56,733 nt of DNA from positions 1 to 56,733 of the forward strand of contig CBDDLD010000003.1 of the NCBI GenBank assembly GCA_965230605.1, in the 5' to 3' direction. Under the pieces are notes generated by a model. That model had not been told where the DNA came from, searched no databases, and saw only the letters and a list, made by a program, of their open reading frames with translations. Shown here one piece after another: positions 55,701 through 56,733 of this stretch. The DNA comes from CBDDLD01 sp965230605 (GTDB lineage Bacteria > Bacteroidota > Bacteroidia > Flavobacteriales > Flavobacteriaceae). A program made the translations under genes and the position numbers. Each line of letters starts with the position of its first letter. Within the stretch, counting starts at the first letter, position 1.

Positions 55701-56733
55701 CACTAATTTGGGCGGTTGTCATCCTTTTTATCCTAACTATATAAATAATGATCACAGCCAAATTTGGTATGACTTTAAATATGATGTCATTTCTCAAAAT
55801 GAGGTAACGTTGCAAAATATTCCTCATGGGGTACATATCATCAATAACCAACAAGTAAATGTAGGTAAAGTTAAAGATTTTGATGTAGATCAATTATCCA
55901 TAACCCTGCCAACGAATGAAATAGGATTCATTCAGTTATATGAATCTTGCACAGGGAAATTACTTGCAACAGAGGCATTTAATACAACAGGAAATGCGAT
56001 TGCGGTAAATATACCGTTAAGAGGTGTGGGAAGTCATGTTGTCGAAATTTTTGAAACAGGAAACTCCACTCCAAAACAGACCGTAACTCTAGATTGTACG
56101 GCTTCAGATGTAATTGCTACAGAAGTTCCTATTTGTGATGGTGATAACATGTCGTATATCCCTAGTGCTAGTACGAATTATTACCGAAATGGAACAAAAG
56201 GAAACTGGAGACCTTGGACTTCCTTTACATATGTGACAGAAAGAGATCAAAGTAGTGCTAGTATAAGAGACAAAGGAACATTCAAAGATTTTGCATTGTT
56301 TAATTGGACGGGCACTAATGGAAGAGCTTGGCAAAGAAGCGGTTTGGCTACAAAGTACAGTGCTGATGGGTATGAATTGGAGACTGTGGATGCATTAGGA
56401 AATTATAGTGCTGCCTTATATGGATACAATAACAATTTGCCTATTGCTGTCGCCCAAAATGCACGATACAATGAATTATTATATGATGGTTTTGAAAATT
56501 ATCCAAAAGGGTGTAATGCTCATTGGAATGGTGGAAATGATATTGTTGTAGATTATAATGAAAGCCATACAGGAGAAGCTAGCTGTAAGATAGAGACCAA
56601 TTCGGCTCTGTTTTTTGAACCAGTTCCTTTGGCAGAAATTAATGAAGTCGCTTGTGCTGATGCGTTATCAAAACAAGGCTATAATAGACAACATGTGTTG
56701 CAGTATCTACAGGAAGGTATAGAAACAGCAAGT
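49726..56733 (+). CDS. giant RHS-family protein, 3' end beyond the window
   Basis: The frame stays open for 2336 codons from ATG 49726 to the last base. A signal peptide (LLFLFLQTYSAEVYA) precedes the typical N-terminus of Bacteroidota RHS proteins: TSGPAQEEYASFEPVGTTDM, then VNLYTGDFTYNIPLLSVPGP and YPINLAYHSGIGTDQEASWV. A long beta-rich region follows, with a Cys-rich stretch around residues 1720-1850. The YD-repeat shell and toxic tip would lie beyond the edge. Such proteins are large surface or secreted polymorphic toxins. The orphan tip at 603 shows that spare C-termini exist on the same replicon. Confidence 0.85.
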   Translation, partial: MMLIIRRKSRTIVAFLLFLFLQTYSAEVYALTSGPAQEEYASFEPVGTTDMVNLYTGDFTYNIPLLSVPGPNGGYPINLAYHSGIGTDQEASWVGLGWNVNVGAVNRNLRGLPDDFNGDKVKYERHMRDNVTDGVSLFLQTKERIGMEEPKPDFQASSSYTFQIYFNNYKGLGYRVNYNPQLTSPAVQLGLNLSYDPHEGIGIGASLNVGTSFKKGLNASLGVSGQYNSRQGLQNISLTGSVSSIYNRVFELKDPKTGEKYEVEKSYTPTRNTGGITFNFNQGVPATTMEMNNFMTSSNYKMGFIPGSGDESSFPELGSFQSKFPFNYTFNSSVSSVEKNGIEREINSYGYLYNNEGVAHEAALTDFSHTPFNYSREIPFIPPSNITNDVFAVTGQGVSSVFKAYHSKLGAFSPAKVVSRTIQDRTSVDLGITGPPPLNSASCNINYQLGLGGIPSNIGTATSTTGEWADGDGLLSNFDFQSNQSNNVKFQSTFFKDMGDRPAILETNSMYDAWKDDKAVRIDLDKIAGGGVKMQAFSTSDKLPVDQNAANFTEKLSNTPRTRVIQALTQKQTLEYGTTNTYKYYSPTGEEVSKNADYTPEKEDHLSEISILEPDGMRYTYGLPAYNIEQEDANFSVPKTGDEIPASTTDVPTGGYDKADGVWSKKPEFLDKKKLPSYAHSWMLTSVVSADYVDVKGDGLSPDDLGYWVDFKYQKKSNNYHWRAPYEGAIYMPGTGQDYDDKGSYSKGTKELYYLKEIRTKTHVAVFELEERKDALGASLTENGGKPSNVMSSDRMHKLSKIKLYTIEEYEKTTPVPLKVTHFGYETDSNKELCRGIPNREGNGGKLTLRKLWFTYQNSTKGSSSPYVFHYGVNENYSLKDNDCWGNYKKNGANYPYHQFPYTAQPITNKYAIPNIAYDVNYNAPWNLNRIDLPTGSSMYIEYEQKDYAYVEDKKSMQLYEIMHLGTGFPGGDIRSRTSPTNPNKGSLKNTDQYYGGDLISPDFSYRIYFPLKNAIPDATDPLYSAYTNDMEGVAEWFKDHYIGETKQLYFKAATNLLNNSETNRNNEEVDFVSGYGNLRANTPVADYGVARSSDGSTNAGSGAFDVGYVTLYAVPFQAFGVAKDHLHPIRDAAFQHLRFNRSDLVHGTKSASGTGALFSALPEIISMMSGYKYYYKLQDWCNQIYLDGFSQIRLQVPDGKKKGGGVRVKEIRIQDNWKAMTGGSNSDYKDAEYGQTYDYTIEEDGELISSGVAYEPFVGKEQNPMVTANPYQQANSLQQPNNLFMELPVMMAHYPAASVGYRKVTVKSLTAKDPQQKRMTTPITEYEFYSPKEFPIVFDKTELDKVGPEYKMIPIPGIYTEFRRYEGVSQGYSLTFNDMPGKPKSIVQKTYPNTEKGYKGTIISKQEYEYFTDEDGNISSEVDVFTEDGTYKKARLGVEVDIQVETNENKESSDNFTLDVNLVSGLITVNAPYCLPFPMLASGGVSSTSSSLKTAVVQKFIHKKGILKSTTITTQNSTIKTENLVFDALTSEPLLTQTMNEFNDPIYSYTQKAHWKYDGMAAAFKNVGTIVEANMPKVTTGAQDGLYAINETSFPFIEGDEVYIESKDTWGNWTRLKATVYTVSKATPNATTGYIGLAMMDGSIVALPSIDKITIIRSGRKNMLGAPAGAIAAKKLNYSPNINIGDESTLAFTEESDILNATAIKYRDFWPNAKNCQEADICSSTYCVDPSLYESLNGEENHETAFTKHLKFGNIEIQVDGEPVPASAVTTSGLCPSTIDMCVPTPRDYEVKIILPSTGNPLPVDYTNYTVSGVCSYKGDDILIPCSLTRNLKVDGCDWPTNLTTQGASCEFIKGYFEANFSNYAPERPHKQYECMPKGGLQSFPIIDIFGNENWSPLLPSLITYNFLWSNAPAGLTSNSGWQPPNYPFNNFSDIASRLTNHTGTFWQINAITGELCSYMTLQEAQAMDGTAKLGLRHNVFAPPPLGIVSSTNLGGCHPFYPNYINNDHSQIWYDFKYDVISQNEVTLQNIPHGVHIINNQQVNVGKVKDFDVDQLSITLPTNEIGFIQLYESCTGKLLATEAFNTTGNAIAVNIPLRGVGSHVVEIFETGNSTPKQTVTLDCTASDVIATEVPICDGDNMSYIPSASTNYYRNGTKGNWRPWTSFTYVTERDQSSASIRDKGTFKDFALFNWTGTNGRAWQRSGLATKYSADGYELETVDALGNYSAALYGYNNNLPIAVAQNARYNELLYDGFENYPKGCNAHWNGGNDIVVDYNESHTGEASCKIETNSALFFEPVPLAEINEVACADALSKQGYNRQHVLQYLQEGIETAS

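Overview
The window looks like low-GC Bacteroidota DNA, and much of it is plasmid or plasmid-derived. Pointers to the phylum are a TAnnTTTG promoter, SprB-type repeats, an outer-membrane beta-barrel family protein, RHS proteins with the Bacteroidota-style core, and double-glycine leader peptides next to a radical SAM enzyme. A Saprospirales-like host is only a guess. I saw no rRNA, tRNA or CRISPR array.

Layout. Positions 1-2640 hold an orphan RHS tip, a lipoprotein that may be its immunity partner, and a tract of structured repeats. Positions 2659-7571 hold a ParE/RelE-type toxin-antitoxin pair with an XRE regulator, then a CHC2/Toprim primase-ATPase, a tyrosine recombinase and a broken second recombinase. 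Positions 7580-14881 hold secreted and helical proteins of unknown role and a convergent pair: a degenerate SIR2-like protein and a NACHT-LRR (bacterial NLR-like) protein, which is a candidate defence locus. Positions 14900-21810 are a plasmid backbone: a decayed VirD4/TraG coupling protein, a palindrome-rich region, KilA-N protein, ParA, a small partner protein, eight iterons, a Rep_3 initiator, a BRO-type protein and a decayed ArdC antirestriction gene.

Positions 22640-31732 are a RiPP cluster: two paralogous GG-leader precursors, a beta-barrel protein, a radical SAM/SPASM maturase, a peptidase-C39 ABC exporter, a short membrane protein and a helical protein, ending at a strong terminator. 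A serine resolvase follows at 32043-32639.

Positions 33000-45843 are the most striking part. Six same-strand genes are packed as one operon: a J-domain protein, a protein with a HEPN-type RNxxxH motif, an Argonaute whose PIWI active site looks lost, a two-helix membrane protein overlapping it, a 1270-residue SEC-C protein with a C-terminal PD-(D/E)xK-like nuclease motif, and a 1278-residue protein of unknown function. This fits an inactive-Argonaute guide sensor wired to several effectors, in a gene combination I do not recognise.

Positions 46516-56733 start a secreted RHS operon (SprB-repeat protein, OmpH-like protein, lipoprotein, giant RHS protein) that runs off the end of the window.
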